NCBI GenBank assembly: GCA_002409405.1 | Contig: DHNG01000025.1 | Location: 51,614-83,478, forward strand | DNA length: 31,865 bases | Source: Flavobacteriales bacterium UBA5422 | GTDB lineage: Bacteria; Bacteroidota; Bacteroidia; Flavobacteriales_D; Crocinitomicaceae | Reading direction: 5' to 3' | Shown here: one piece after another, positions 23,643 through 31,436 of the stretch | Numbering within the stretch: position 1 is the stretch's first letter | Layout of the letters: each line of letters begins with the position of its first letter | Notes under the pieces: generated by a model | The model's database searches: none | What the model saw: only the letters and a program-made list of their open reading frames with translations | Told to the model about the DNA's origin: nothing | Made by a program: the position numbers and the translations under genes

Positions 23643-24794
23643 TCAACGTTTGCAGATTATCTGGGAGTATTTTGAGTGATTCAGTAAAAAAAACAGTGCC
23701 GACATATATTCCTTTCTTTTCAGGTATGCTTCTCCCAACCCATCGTAACAAATCCAAGGGTGTTGTGAATAGCTGAGATACATTTTGAACACATTAATTG
23801 CTGAAAGCAGTTCATTTTTATCAAGAAAATCTCTCCCGACAGTCATGATTTCATTCTCAAAGAAGTCGGGCATTGGCCCCAAATCTGCTGATTTGATGTA
23901 GCCTTCCAAAGCTGTGGAATCTTTACAGAGATTGGTTTCCTGAAGTAACCGAACCAACTCTTTTGTTTTGTTGTATCGCTGAAACTGTTGCTGACCTTTG
24001 ACATTATCAGGAAACAAAGAAGGGATAACCAAAATAGCATCTTCTTTACTCAACTCATCTGCCAACTTAAATTTTACCGAATGTGTGTAGTCATGGTAAA
24101 AAAACAGATTGATGGTTCCTTCGCTCAAGTCATAAATAGTTGTATACAACGTACCACCTGAATTGAGTGGCCATTTTTGGTGTGTGGTATCCGAAAGTGC
24201 AATCAAATAACTGAGGCTCGTATCGGCTCCCATTGCAAGCATTTTTCGCCCCTTCTGGTAATATGGGAGGTCCACCTCATCTATGTCAGGAGTTCTTGAC
24301 GGGCAAAAGTTAGAAGCCAGGTAAGTTGCTTCCTCACTCTTTATTAACGTGTCTGCTTCAACAATAAGAAAAGTTCCGGATTTGTCTACAAACATCAACA
24401 TTCCCCGTCGTAAAGAGCTTAAATCATACTTCTCTAAAAATGTACATACCTCTTCAATCGTTTCGCATGTCTTCATGATTATCTTCATCATGTCAGCCTT
24501 GAATATTGGTTTCCCTGGTTGTTTCCCGGGAACATAATCATTAATTGCAAATCCGTCATAGACCAATCCTTTTTCATTCATTGCGCCTTGCGGATACATA
24601 TCGTCATATCCCACAAACATACAACCATATTCTCCTGCTTTTCCTTTTTCAAACCAAATTCGTGTGTTCGAATTCCAATAGTCTTCATTGTTCCCGACAA
24701 AGGTCTTACCGGATTGTGTTATTTTATATACTGTACATGCTCCGGAATAAAAACAGTTGAAAACGAAAAGAAAGGAAAGTAATTTTAAAGTCAT
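23643..24794 (-). CDS. Secreted Ntn-hydrolase (C45/choloylglycine-hydrolase-like), probably frameshifted near the 3' end
   Basis: 383 aa as read. Cleavage of the signal peptide after FYSGA would expose C20 (CTVYKITQSGKTFVGNNEDY) as the N-terminal nucleophile, the usual arrangement in Cys-type N-terminal-nucleophile amidohydrolases. Further matches are GAMNEKGLVYDGFAIND, LEKYDLSSLRRGMLMFVDKS and YLASNFCPSR. The C-terminal part (from about 300) becomes TPR-like (SAINVFKMYLSYSQHPWICY, DGLGEAYLKRKEYMSALFF). At a run of eight A (23686-23693, plus strand) the frame breaks and stops at 23643. A one-base longer run would continue as FFFTESLKILPDNLQTLKQV and end at 23605, completing the TPR helix. The substrate is probably a linear or bile-type amide, but is not known. 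Confidence 0.8.
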   Translation of the reverse strand: MTLKLLSFLFVFNCFYSGACTVYKITQSGKTFVGNNEDYWNSNTRIWFEKGKAGEYGCMFVGYDDMYPQGAMNEKGLVYDGFAINDYVPGKQPGKPIFKADMMKIIMKTCETIEEVCTFLEKYDLSSLRRGMLMFVDKSGTFLIVEADTLIKSEEATYLASNFCPSRTPDIDEVDLPYYQKGRKMLAMGADTSLSYLIALSDTTHQKWPLNSGGTLYTTIYDLSEGTINLFFYHDYTHSVKFKLADELSKEDAILVIPSLFPDNVKGQQQFQRYNKTKELVRLLQETNLCKDSTALEGYIKSADLGPMPDFFENEIMTVGRDFLDKNELLSAINVFKMYLSYSQHPWICYDGLGEAYLKRKEYMSALFFLLNHSKYSQIICKR

Positions 24795-25024
24795 GCTTTT
24801 GGTAAATTATTTCTACGAGAATTATAATACCTGATTTATGGTAAGTTACAGATGATAGTGTGTTTTTATTTTTGAATAATCCATCGTTACAGAAATGATG
24901 GAATACAACAAAAAAACTAAAACAGAATGCCTTTTAAGCAAAATAAAATCCCTATTAATTTGAGAAAAGTAAAAGGATTCGAACCAGGATTTCACACTCT
25001 TCTTCCACCCTCGCTCTGCAAAAG

Positions 25025-25058
25025 AAAAAAGCGAACTACTTCCGTAATTCGCTTTTTT
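25025..25058 (-). terminator. Rho-independent terminator of tmRNA
   Basis: AAAAAAGCGAA (25025-25035) and TTCGCTTTTTT (25048-25058) form an 11-bp stem with a 12-nt loop. On the minus strand it starts 8 nt after the tmRNA 3' end and finishes in a T-tract. Confidence 0.85.
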
Positions 25059-25065
25059 CTTTTTG

Positions 25066-25465
25066 TGGAGTCGGAGGGTTTCGAACCCTCGTCCAAACAA
25101 AGAACTTCCAAGCTTTCTACATGTTTATTTCCTGATTAGTTTTCGACATTGAAGCGGACAGGAACACCCAGAACAATGCTTAACCTCTAAGATCTCACAC
25201 CGCCTCCGAGGTAAATTTGGTGCCAGTTTGAAAGGATGAACCCTCTTGATCCCTGCTTATCAAACGGAAGCGTGGGAGAGAGATACTTGTCCGTCTACTA
25301 AACTTCGACTGGATTAAGCCCTATTAACATTCAGTTAATTAAGCAGCAAGTGCGTATGACGTGTTGTCATTTATTGTTTGAGACATGAGATTAACGAGCT
25401 ACATCACAACGCTCGACATGCTTACACTCAGTCGTCGCATCCGCTGTCAAATCCAATACGACCCC
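25066..25465 (-). ncRNA. ssrA: Transfer-messenger RNA (one-piece tmRNA)
   Basis: About 400 nt, on the minus strand. The 5' end GGGGUCG (25465-25459) pairs with the 3' CGACUCC (25073-25067), followed by discriminator A; CCA is apparently not encoded. The 3' tRNA-like domain has a T-arm with a GGGTTCGAAACCC hairpin. The mRNA-like part encodes a tag ending NDNTSYALAA and TAA TTAA (stop at 25341-25339), reminiscent of E. coli ANDENYALAA; the exact resume codon is uncertain (ATA at 25374-25372 or a neighbour). tmRNA rescues ribosomes stalled on broken mRNAs, with SmpB, and adds a degradation tag. A perfect -7 box lies just upstream and a strong terminator just downstream. Confidence 0.96.
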
Positions 25466-25476
25466 ATGTGTTACTG

Positions 25477-25484
25477 CAAAGTTA
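25477..25484 (-). promoter_or_regulatory. Predicted -7 box of the tmRNA promoter
   Basis: TAACTTTG on the minus strand, a perfect TAnnTTTG match whose last base lies 12 nt before the first tmRNA nucleotide. No clear TTG at the expected upstream position. Confidence 0.5.
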
Positions 25485-25574
25485 AGCATTATCAGGCAGG
25501 AATTGGTGTTTTTAACCATAAAAAAACAAAATAAGGGTACGCTTCTTTTAACAATTAAAACATCCTCAAACGAG

Positions 25575-25602
25575 TTGGGAATAGAAATAATGCGTAATTT
25601 TA
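25575..25602 (+). promoter_or_regulatory. Predicted promoter for the CxxC membrane protein gene and pth
   Basis: TTG at 25575-25577, 17-nt spacer, TAATTTTA at 25595-25602 (one mismatch to TAnnTTTG). The ATG at 25607 lies just 4 nt beyond, implying a leaderless or nearly leaderless transcript. Confidence 0.45.
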
Positions 25603-25606
25603 CCCC

Positions 25607-25867
25607 ATGAATAAGCGTGTTATTTTACTGGTAGTGATGCTGGGAGTACTTGTACTTGACGTTGCTTACGGGCAAGGATGTTCTCAGTGTAAATTGTTGT
25701 CTGAACAGTCGACAGAAGCAGGAGAGGCGTCTTTTGCAACCAACATCAACAAAGGCATTTTATTGCTGATGTGTATGCCCTACATCATTCTGTTGATCGT
25801 TTTCAGAAAACGGCTGGTTCGATTCTTTAAAAGCCTGTTTTCAAAACCTTCTCAGGCTGCCAATTAA
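25607..25867 (+). CDS. Small membrane protein with an exported CxxC motif, function unknown
   Basis: 86 aa. The first 22 residues form a signal peptide or anchor (MNKRVILLVVMLGVLVLDVA, then YG). Directly after comes QGCSQCKLLSEQS with a CxxC pair, then a short polar loop with NINKGI, one transmembrane helix (LLLMCMPYIILLIVF), and a basic cytoplasmic tail (RKRLVRFFKSLFSK). I recall similar small conserved hypotheticals in flavobacteria, but know no function. The CxxC could bind a metal or take part in thiol redox. It lies 21 nt upstream of pth and is probably co-transcribed with it. Confidence 0.7.
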   Translation: MNKRVILLVVMLGVLVLDVAYGQGCSQCKLLSEQSTEAGEASFATNINKGILLLMCMPYIILLIVFRKRLVRFFKSLFSKPSQAAN

Positions 25868-25888
25868 TCTCATTCATTTTACCACAAC

Positions 25889-26452
25889 ATGAAATACCTG
25901 ATTGTCGGATTGGGAAATCCGGGAGATAAATATGCCGAAACGCGCCATAACATCGGTTTCAAAGTTGTTGAAGCGTTTGCAAAGGAACAAGGAAGCACAT
26001 TCAAGTCAGATAAAACAGCAGACGTTGCACACGCAAAATTCAAAGGAAGAACAATCGTTCTGATCAAACCGACAACCTTCATGAACTTATCCGGAAAAGC
26101 GGTTAATTACTGGATGCAGGCTGAAAAAATTCCTCTGGAAAACATCCTGGTGATTACCGACGACATTGCGTTGCCTTTCGGAAAATTGCGCATGAAAGGA
26201 AAAGGAAGCGATGGTGGACACAACGGACTGAAAGACATACAAGCGGTCGTAAAATCACAGGAATATGCCCGCCTCCGCTTTGGAGTGGGAAGCGATTTCC
26301 ACAAAGGACAACAAGCAGATTATGTATTGGGAGAATGGTCGGAAGAAGAAAAAAAGACTCTCAAAGAACGTATTTCCGTCGCAACAGAATTTATAAAAGG
26401 CTTTACAACAGTCGGATTGGGATTGACCATGACAAACTGGAATAATAAGTAA
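25889..26452 (+). CDS. pth: Peptidyl-tRNA hydrolase
   Basis: 187 aa, normal for bacterial Pth. It hydrolyses the ester bond of peptidyl-tRNAs that drop off ribosomes, recycling tRNA in the cytoplasm. Motifs: KYLIVGLGNPGDKYAETRHN with catalytic H20, TFMNLSGKAV with the conserved Asn (about 68), and ITDDIALPFGKLRMK then GSDGGHNGLKDI with the catalytic Asp near residue 93. The C-terminal helix (EEKKTLKERISVATEFIKGF) is the usual lid region. It is the second gene after the CxxC membrane protein. The divergent tmRNA gene about 400 nt away acts on a related problem, stalled peptidyl-tRNA, though the two are on opposite strands. Confidence 0.97.
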   Translation: MKYLIVGLGNPGDKYAETRHNIGFKVVEAFAKEQGSTFKSDKTADVAHAKFKGRTIVLIKPTTFMNLSGKAVNYWMQAEKIPLENILVITDDIALPFGKLRMKGKGSDGGHNGLKDIQAVVKSQEYARLRFGVGSDFHKGQQADYVLGEWSEEEKKTLKERISVATEFIKGFTTVGLGLTMTNWNNK

Positions 26453-26518
26453 GGATGACTTGATGACCTCTTGATCGTATGACTTTCTGATCTTATGACT
26501 GGTTGACTAATTACCCCC

Positions 26519-26552
26519 TATTCAGTATTCAGTATTCAGTATTCAGTATTCA
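26519..26552 (+). repeat. Short tandem repeat (TATTCAG)4-5
   Basis: Four full copies of TATTCAG and a six-base fifth copy in the pth-topA intergenic region. Just before it (about 26456-26510) lies an imperfect array of TGATC/TTATGAC units, e.g. CTTGATCGTATGACTT and TCTGATCTTATGACTG. Confidence 0.9.
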
Positions 26553-26572
26553 AAATTAAATCAACGTAAATT

Positions 26573-26612
26573 AAAAAAAGAAAGCCGAATGTAATTCATC
26601 CGACTTTTCTTT
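26573..26612 (-). terminator. Rho-independent terminator of topA
   Basis: On the minus strand, AAGTCGGATG pairs with CATTCGGCTT (two G-U pairs), followed by a long T-rich tract (TTTCTTTTTTT). It lies 25 nt below the topA stop codon. Confidence 0.75.
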
Positions 26613-26637
26613 CATATTCTACAAACGATTACCGTTT

Positions 26638-28974
26638 TTATTTTTTCTTTGCCTTCGTTGTTTTTGTAGCTCTGCCTTTCCCCTTCGGCTTTTCCTGATT
26701 TTGGCTGATTTCAATACACTCTTCGTACGTCAACTTCTCAGGATCGGCAGTTTTCGGTAGCTTATAATTGTTTTTACCGATTTTCAGGTAAGCTCCCCAA
26801 CGCCCGTTCAACAACTGAACATTTTCGTCTTCCGGGAAAATCTTGATGATCTTATTGGCATCTGCTTCTTGTTTTTCCTTCAGAATTTCCACCGCCCGGT
26901 CGTAGGTTACTGTCATCGGATCTTCTCCTTTCGGAATAGATGCAAAAATTTTTCCATGCTGAATATACGGCCCGAAGCGACCAATGTTTGCTTTCACTAC
27001 TTGTTCTTCAAACTCTCCCAGTGTTCTTGGAAGTTTAAACAATTCCAAGGCTTCTTCCAATGTAATGGAATTGATGGACTGCTCCCCTCTCAAGGATGCA
27101 AACTGCGGTTTTTCACCATCTGTCTGTTCGTCACCAATCTGGATCATCGGACCAAAACGACCGATACGAGCAATAATTTTCTTCCCGCTATCGGGATGCA
27201 CTCCTAATTCACGTTCACCCGTTGCTCTGTCCGAATGCTCCAGCGTATCTTCTACGTTTGCATGGAACGGATTGTAGAAATCGTGGATCATTTTCGTCCA
27301 CTCAGTCAATCCCTGGGCAATTTTATCAAACTTCTCCTCTACTTCAGCTGTAAAGTGGTAATCCATGATCTTCGCGAAATGATCTTCCAGGAAGTCCGTT
27401 ACAACCACTCCAATATCTGTCGGAGACAATTTATTTTTATCACGACCGGTCACTTCCGTCTTCTCAGAAGAAGTAATCGCACCCTTTTTTAATTCATATA
27501 CCGTATACTTACGTTCCTCCCCTTCCCGTTCACGTTTCTCCACATATCCGCGTTTTTGGATTGTAGAAATGGTCGGTGCATATGTAGAAGGACGTCCGAT
27601 GCCCAATTCTTCCAGTTTTTTCACCAGTGAAGCTTCCACATACCGTGCCGGAGGACGTGTAAAACGTTGTGTAGCGATAATTGTATCGGTTGTTAGCTGC
27701 TCCCCTTTCTCTACAGCAGGCAATAATCCTTCTGTTTGTTCATCATCGTCATCATCGTCTACTGAAGACTCAATGTAAACCCGCAGGAAACCGTCAAATT
27801 TGATCACTTCTCCTTTTGCCTGAAAATGGTAGCTCAATCCGGGTGCTTCAATGGTAATTGTTGTTCGTTCCAGTTCTGCCTGGCTCATTTGTGAAGCAAT
27901 GGAACGTTTCCAGATCAGGTCGTACAAGCGGTCTTCATCCCTTCCCATATCAATGGAGTGAACTGAAAAATCAGTCGGACGGATGGCCTCATGCGCTTCT
28001 TGTGCTCCGGAAGATTTGGTCTTGTATTGCATCGGATTGGAATATTCCGCTCCGTAACTTTTTACGACTTCTGCTTTTGCGCCATTAATGGCTGTATCAG
28101 ACAAGTTCACAGAATCCGTTCTCATATAGGTAATGTGTCCGGATTCGTACAACCGTTGCGCGACAGACATGGTTCTCGATACGGAGAATCCCAGTTTCAA
28201 ACTCGCTTCCTGTTGCAATGTCGATGTTGTAAACGGGGCTGCCGGTTTTTTTGTCGCCGGTTTCTTCTGAACATCTGTGATTCCGAATGAAGCATCCTTG
28301 CTTTTTTGCAAAAATTCTTCTACTTGTTTTTCATCCTTCAGCTGAGCAGATAATTCTGCTTTCAGTTTACCATTGTTGGCAGTAAAATTTCCATTTACCC
28401 GGTAGAAAGAAGACACCTTGAATGCGTCTATTTCTTTTTCTTTTTCTACAATCAATTTTACAGCAACAGACTGAACTCTTCCAGCGGACAAACTTGGTCG
28501 TACTTTTTTCCAAAGCACCGGAGATAATTCAAATCCTACCAAGCGATCCAGTACGCGACGTGCCTGTTGCGCATTTACCAGCTCCTGGTTAATTTCACGC
28601 GGATTCTCAATCGCTTTTAATATGGCTGTTTTCGTAATTTCGTTAAACGTAATCCGTTTCGTTTCTTTTTTCTTCAATCCAAGTGTTTCGTACAAGTGCC
28701 ATGAGATGGCTTCTCCCTCGCGGTCCTCATCGGTAGCGAGCCAGACAACTTCCGCTTCTTTCACTAATTTCTTTAATTCGGAAACTACATTTTTCTTGTC
28801 GGAAGAAACTTCATAAGAGGGTAAGAAATCGTTCTCAATGTCTATTGCCAATCCTTTCTTCGCCAAATCTCTAACGTGTCCAAAACTCGATTTCACTAAA
28901 AAATCTTTTCCCAGGTAACCTTCTATTGTTTTTGCTTTTGCCGGAGACTCGACGATTACTAAATTTTTTGCCAT
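26638..28974 (-). CDS. topA: DNA topoisomerase I (type IA)
   Basis: 778 aa. It relaxes negatively supercoiled DNA by a 5'-phosphotyrosine single-strand break. TOPRIM domain: LVIVESPAKAKTIEGYLG (residues 5-22) and the acidic metal site TDEDREGEAISWHL (81-94). Then AQQARRVLDRLVGFELSPVL and SAGRVQSVAVKLIVEKE. The active-site Tyr is Y283 in HITYMRTDSVNLS. An Asp-rich loop (SSVDDDDDDEQTEG, about 399-412) is inserted near the gate. The C terminus has topoisomerase C-terminal repeats (IGRFGPMIQIGDE, IGRFGPYIQHGK, LLNGRWGAYLKIGKNNYKLP) instead of Cys4 zinc fingers, then a Lys-rich tail (KGKGRATKTTKAKKK). The gene is monocistronic with its own terminator. Confidence 0.98.
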   Translation of the reverse strand: MAKNLVIVESPAKAKTIEGYLGKDFLVKSSFGHVRDLAKKGLAIDIENDFLPSYEVSSDKKNVVSELKKLVKEAEVVWLATDEDREGEAISWHLYETLGLKKKETKRITFNEITKTAILKAIENPREINQELVNAQQARRVLDRLVGFELSPVLWKKVRPSLSAGRVQSVAVKLIVEKEKEIDAFKVSSFYRVNGNFTANNGKLKAELSAQLKDEKQVEEFLQKSKDASFGITDVQKKPATKKPAAPFTTSTLQQEASLKLGFSVSRTMSVAQRLYESGHITYMRTDSVNLSDTAINGAKAEVVKSYGAEYSNPMQYKTKSSGAQEAHEAIRPTDFSVHSIDMGRDEDRLYDLIWKRSIASQMSQAELERTTITIEAPGLSYHFQAKGEVIKFDGFLRVYIESSVDDDDDDEQTEGLLPAVEKGEQLTTDTIIATQRFTRPPARYVEASLVKKLEELGIGRPSTYAPTISTIQKRGYVEKREREGEERKYTVYELKKGAITSSEKTEVTGRDKNKLSPTDIGVVVTDFLEDHFAKIMDYHFTAEVEEKFDKIAQGLTEWTKMIHDFYNPFHANVEDTLEHSDRATGERELGVHPDSGKKIIARIGRFGPMIQIGDEQTDGEKPQFASLRGEQSINSITLEEALELFKLPRTLGEFEEQVVKANIGRFGPYIQHGKIFASIPKGEDPMTVTYDRAVEILKEKQEADANKIIKIFPEDENVQLLNGRWGAYLKIGKNNYKLPKTADPEKLTYEECIEISQNQEKPKGKGRATKTTKAKKK

Positions 28975-29006
28975 ACTAAGAACGAATTAATGCGAATTGG
29001 ATTTCG

Positions 29007-29038
29007 CGAAATTAATCATAAATATTTTTTAATTGCAA
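29007..29038 (-). promoter_or_regulatory. Possible topA promoter
   Basis: On the minus strand, TTG (29038-29036), a 21-nt AT-rich spacer, then TAATTTCG (29014-29007). The -7 box overlaps the palindrome TTTCGCGAAA (29002-29011), and the start codon lies about 32 nt downstream. Confidence 0.35.
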
Positions 29039-29103
29039 TTTTTCTGAATCACCCGAATGATAAAAAGCAACTATCTCACTTGCTGCTAACGATGTACCCA
29101 CAT

Positions 29104-29135
29104 AAAAAAAGAGATCATCCGAAGACGATCTCTTT
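29104..29135 (-). terminator. Rho-independent terminator of the large T9SS cargo gene
   Basis: AAAGAGATC (29108-29116) and GATCTCTTT (29127-29135) form a perfect 9-bp stem. On the minus strand the stem is followed by a T-tract (total seven T) 22 nt below the stop at 29157. Confidence 0.88.
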
Positions 29136-29156
29136 CAAAATAATTGGTTATTTCTG

Positions 29157-31430
29157 TTAATTCAGGATGACACGTTGCACCAATGATGCTGCACCTGATT
29201 CAATTCGAATAAAATAAATTCCGTTAGAGAAATCAGAAACATTGATTTTATCATTGAATACAGAAAGTGCTTTTGCAGCTGTCTGGTAAACAATTTTTCC
29301 ATCCGTTGTTTCCATTACCACTCTGACGTCTGTCGCAGCTGTATTTTCAAATACAACATTCAATTCAGAAGTCGCCGGATTCGGGAAAATACTCAGTGTC
29401 TGTACACTCTCAGATTCAATACCCAAACAAGCATCTACTGTAATCGATGATTGAGCAGACCCTTCACAACCACTTTGCGTCACTGTATAGGTAATCGTAT
29501 GGGTACCAACTCCCGCAGTAGCAGGGTTGAAACTTCCTCCGGAAACTCCTGTTCCTGAATACGTACCTCCGGCAGGCGTTCCTTGCGTTAAGGTAATCGG
29601 TGCATGCGTAACACATGCATTTGAAAGGGCTGCAAATGCAACTGTTGGTATCGGATTAACTGTAACACTCACATCATCTGTATTCATACATCCGTTTGCA
29701 TCTGTACCTGTTACGGTATATACAACTGTCCCTACAGCAGGAGTAAATGCAACACCATCTGTTACACTGTTATCCCAGGTATATGAAACAGCACCTGATC
29801 CGCTCAATGTAACGTCATCTCCGGCACATATTGTCTGATCTACTCCTGCGTTTACTGCAGGAAGCGCGTTAACCGTCACACTTGCATCATCTGTATTCAT
29901 ACATCCGTTTGCATCTGTACCTGTTACTGTATATACAATTGTTCCTACAGCAGGACTGAATGCAACACCATCTGTTACACTATTGTCCCATGTATACGAA
30001 ACAGTTCCTGATCCGCTCAATGTAACATCATCTCCGTCACACACCATCTGATCCGCTCCTGCATCTACAACAGGAAGTGCATTCACTGTTACGCTCACAT
30101 CATCCGTATCCATGCATCCGTTTGCATCTGTACCTGTTACTGTGTATACAACTGTTCCCAAAGCAGGGTTAAATGCAACACCGTCCGTCACACTGTTATC
30201 CCATGTATATGAAACAGCACCTGATCCATTCAAGATGACATCATCTCCGTCACACACCGCCTGATCTACACCTGCCCCCACAGTAGGCGCACTATTAACA
30301 GTGATTGTTGCGTTAGTGGAATATGGACACCCATAAGGATCAGTATAATCGTATGTAATTGTCTGTGTTCCGGCAGCCGGATCAAACTGACCTCCGGCAA
30401 CTCCCGTCCCGGAATACGTACCACCTGCCGGAGAACCTTGTGTAAGTGTATATGGTGCATCATTTGAGCATAGAGTCGGCAAAGTTGATATAGACGTCGG
30501 ATTGGCAGCACAAACAACTGTAATAGAATAATTTTGAGCACCTGAACAGCCACTGGCATCATTCACCGTTACACTAAAATTAAATGTTCCTGTTGCTGTC
30601 GGAGTACCTGAAATCGTACCACTCGCTGATAAAGTCATTCCCGGAGGTAATGCTCCTGCAGTAACAGCATAATTGGGCGCACCTAGTGCTCCTGTCTGAG
30701 TCAGTGATACACTGTAAGCTGAACCGGCTGTTCCTCCGGCAAGTGCTCCTCCCGGTGTCATTGTAAATGCAGGGCACACATAAGGCGTGTACACAACATT
30801 ATCAAGGCCGATGTAATCTGAATTGGTTCCTGTAGGACCGGCAGCCGTCACAAAATAGCGAAATGCAATACGCCCGGAAGTCGGAGCGGGAAGACCGGAA
30901 ATAGTAATTGTATACAAGGTCCATTGTCTCGGATAACCACCAACGATCAACGATGGATTTATACTTGTCAAAAGTGTTGTAAAATCTCCAACTGCCGTAG
31001 CTCCTGTACCAACATTTGTACTGGCACCGTTTGTACTCAAACGCACTTCCATGCGATCCGGATAATCCTGACCAATATCATACTTACGGGTATAAAATGT
31101 AATGACATCTCCGTTTCTGAACGTTCTGTTAGGAGTTACTAACCAGTTACTGATAGTCCCTGACCCTCCTGCTGTGCTATTGAAATTACAAGCGATGTAT
31201 GCATTATCCGCTCCATTATACGCAATGAACGGACCACCTGTAGAAGGGGGATTTCCCTGAAACCAAACAGGATTTGTTCCTGCCGGAGCACTGTTATTTT
31301 GTTGAAACCAGCCGCTTCCGGTAAGTGTTGTAATGTTATCAAAATTTTCCGTAAATGCCTGTGAGTTTCCAGTGAACGGCATAGACAGACCTGCAGATAA
31401 TACAAGTCCGTAGAGTAGTTTTCTTTTCAT
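29157..31430 (-). CDS. Secreted T9SS cargo: choice-of-anchor-J domain, Ig-like repeats, type A sorting domain
   Basis: 757 aa. Signal peptide (MKRKLLYGLVLSAGLSMPFT, then GNSQA). Residues about 25-215 match a choice-of-anchor-J/MAM-like beta-sandwich (FTENFDNITTLTGSGWFQ; DRMEVRLSTNGA; IGLDNVVYTPYVC). A putative Ig (cadherin-like) module follows (GSAYSVSLTQTG; GTISGTPTATGTFNFSVTV). Three nearly identical 71-residue modules follow (AGADQMVCDGDDVTLSGSG, VSYTWDNSVTDGVAF, YTVTGTDANGCMNTDD). They are flanked on both sides by modules with GTPAGGTYSGTG or GSPAGGTYSGTG. The last ~75 residues are a type A sorting domain (LSIFPNPATSELNVVFE; NGIYFIRIESG). Likely a cell-surface or released adhesin-like protein; ligand unknown. 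The upstream coiled-coil gene ends 6 nt before it. Confidence 0.9.
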   Translation of the reverse strand: MKRKLLYGLVLSAGLSMPFTGNSQAFTENFDNITTLTGSGWFQQNNSAPAGTNPVWFQGNPPSTGGPFIAYNGADNAYIACNFNSTAGGSGTISNWLVTPNRTFRNGDVITFYTRKYDIGQDYPDRMEVRLSTNGASTNVGTGATAVGDFTTLLTSINPSLIVGGYPRQWTLYTITISGLPAPTSGRIAFRYFVTAAGPTGTNSDYIGLDNVVYTPYVCPAFTMTPGGALAGGTAGSAYSVSLTQTGALGAPNYAVTAGALPPGMTLSASGTISGTPTATGTFNFSVTVNDASGCSGAQNYSITVVCAANPTSISTLPTLCSNDAPYTLTQGSPAGGTYSGTGVAGGQFDPAAGTQTITYDYTDPYGCPYSTNATITVNSAPTVGAGVDQAVCDGDDVILNGSGAVSYTWDNSVTDGVAFNPALGTVVYTVTGTDANGCMDTDDVSVTVNALPVVDAGADQMVCDGDDVTLSGSGTVSYTWDNSVTDGVAFSPAVGTIVYTVTGTDANGCMNTDDASVTVNALPAVNAGVDQTICAGDDVTLSGSGAVSYTWDNSVTDGVAFTPAVGTVVYTVTGTDANGCMNTDDVSVTVNPIPTVAFAALSNACVTHAPITLTQGTPAGGTYSGTGVSGGSFNPATAGVGTHTITYTVTQSGCEGSAQSSITVDACLGIESESVQTLSIFPNPATSELNVVFENTAATDVRVVMETTDGKIVYQTAAKALSVFNDKINVSDFSNGIYFIRIESGAASLVQRVILN
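29655..30293 (-). repeat. Three in-phase 213-bp coding repeats
   Basis: Units 29655-29867, 29868-30080 and 30081-30293, each encoding one 71-aa Ig-like module. The landmark TCCGTTTGCA recurs at 29691, 29904 and 30117, exactly 213 bp apart. High similarity at the DNA level indicates recent duplication or ongoing recombination. Confidence 0.95.
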
Positions 31431-31436
31431 AAGTTC

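Noticed and set aside
24846..25100. Minus-strand open frame of 84 codons starting inside the tmRNA 3' end
   Set aside because: It overlaps the tmRNA T-arm and the terminator hairpin, and its sequence is the translation of those RNA elements; not a credible protein.
26456..26552. Tandem short repeats considered as a CRISPR array
   Set aside because: The 7-bp and roughly 16-bp units are contiguous or imperfect, with no spacers of constant size and no cas genes nearby.
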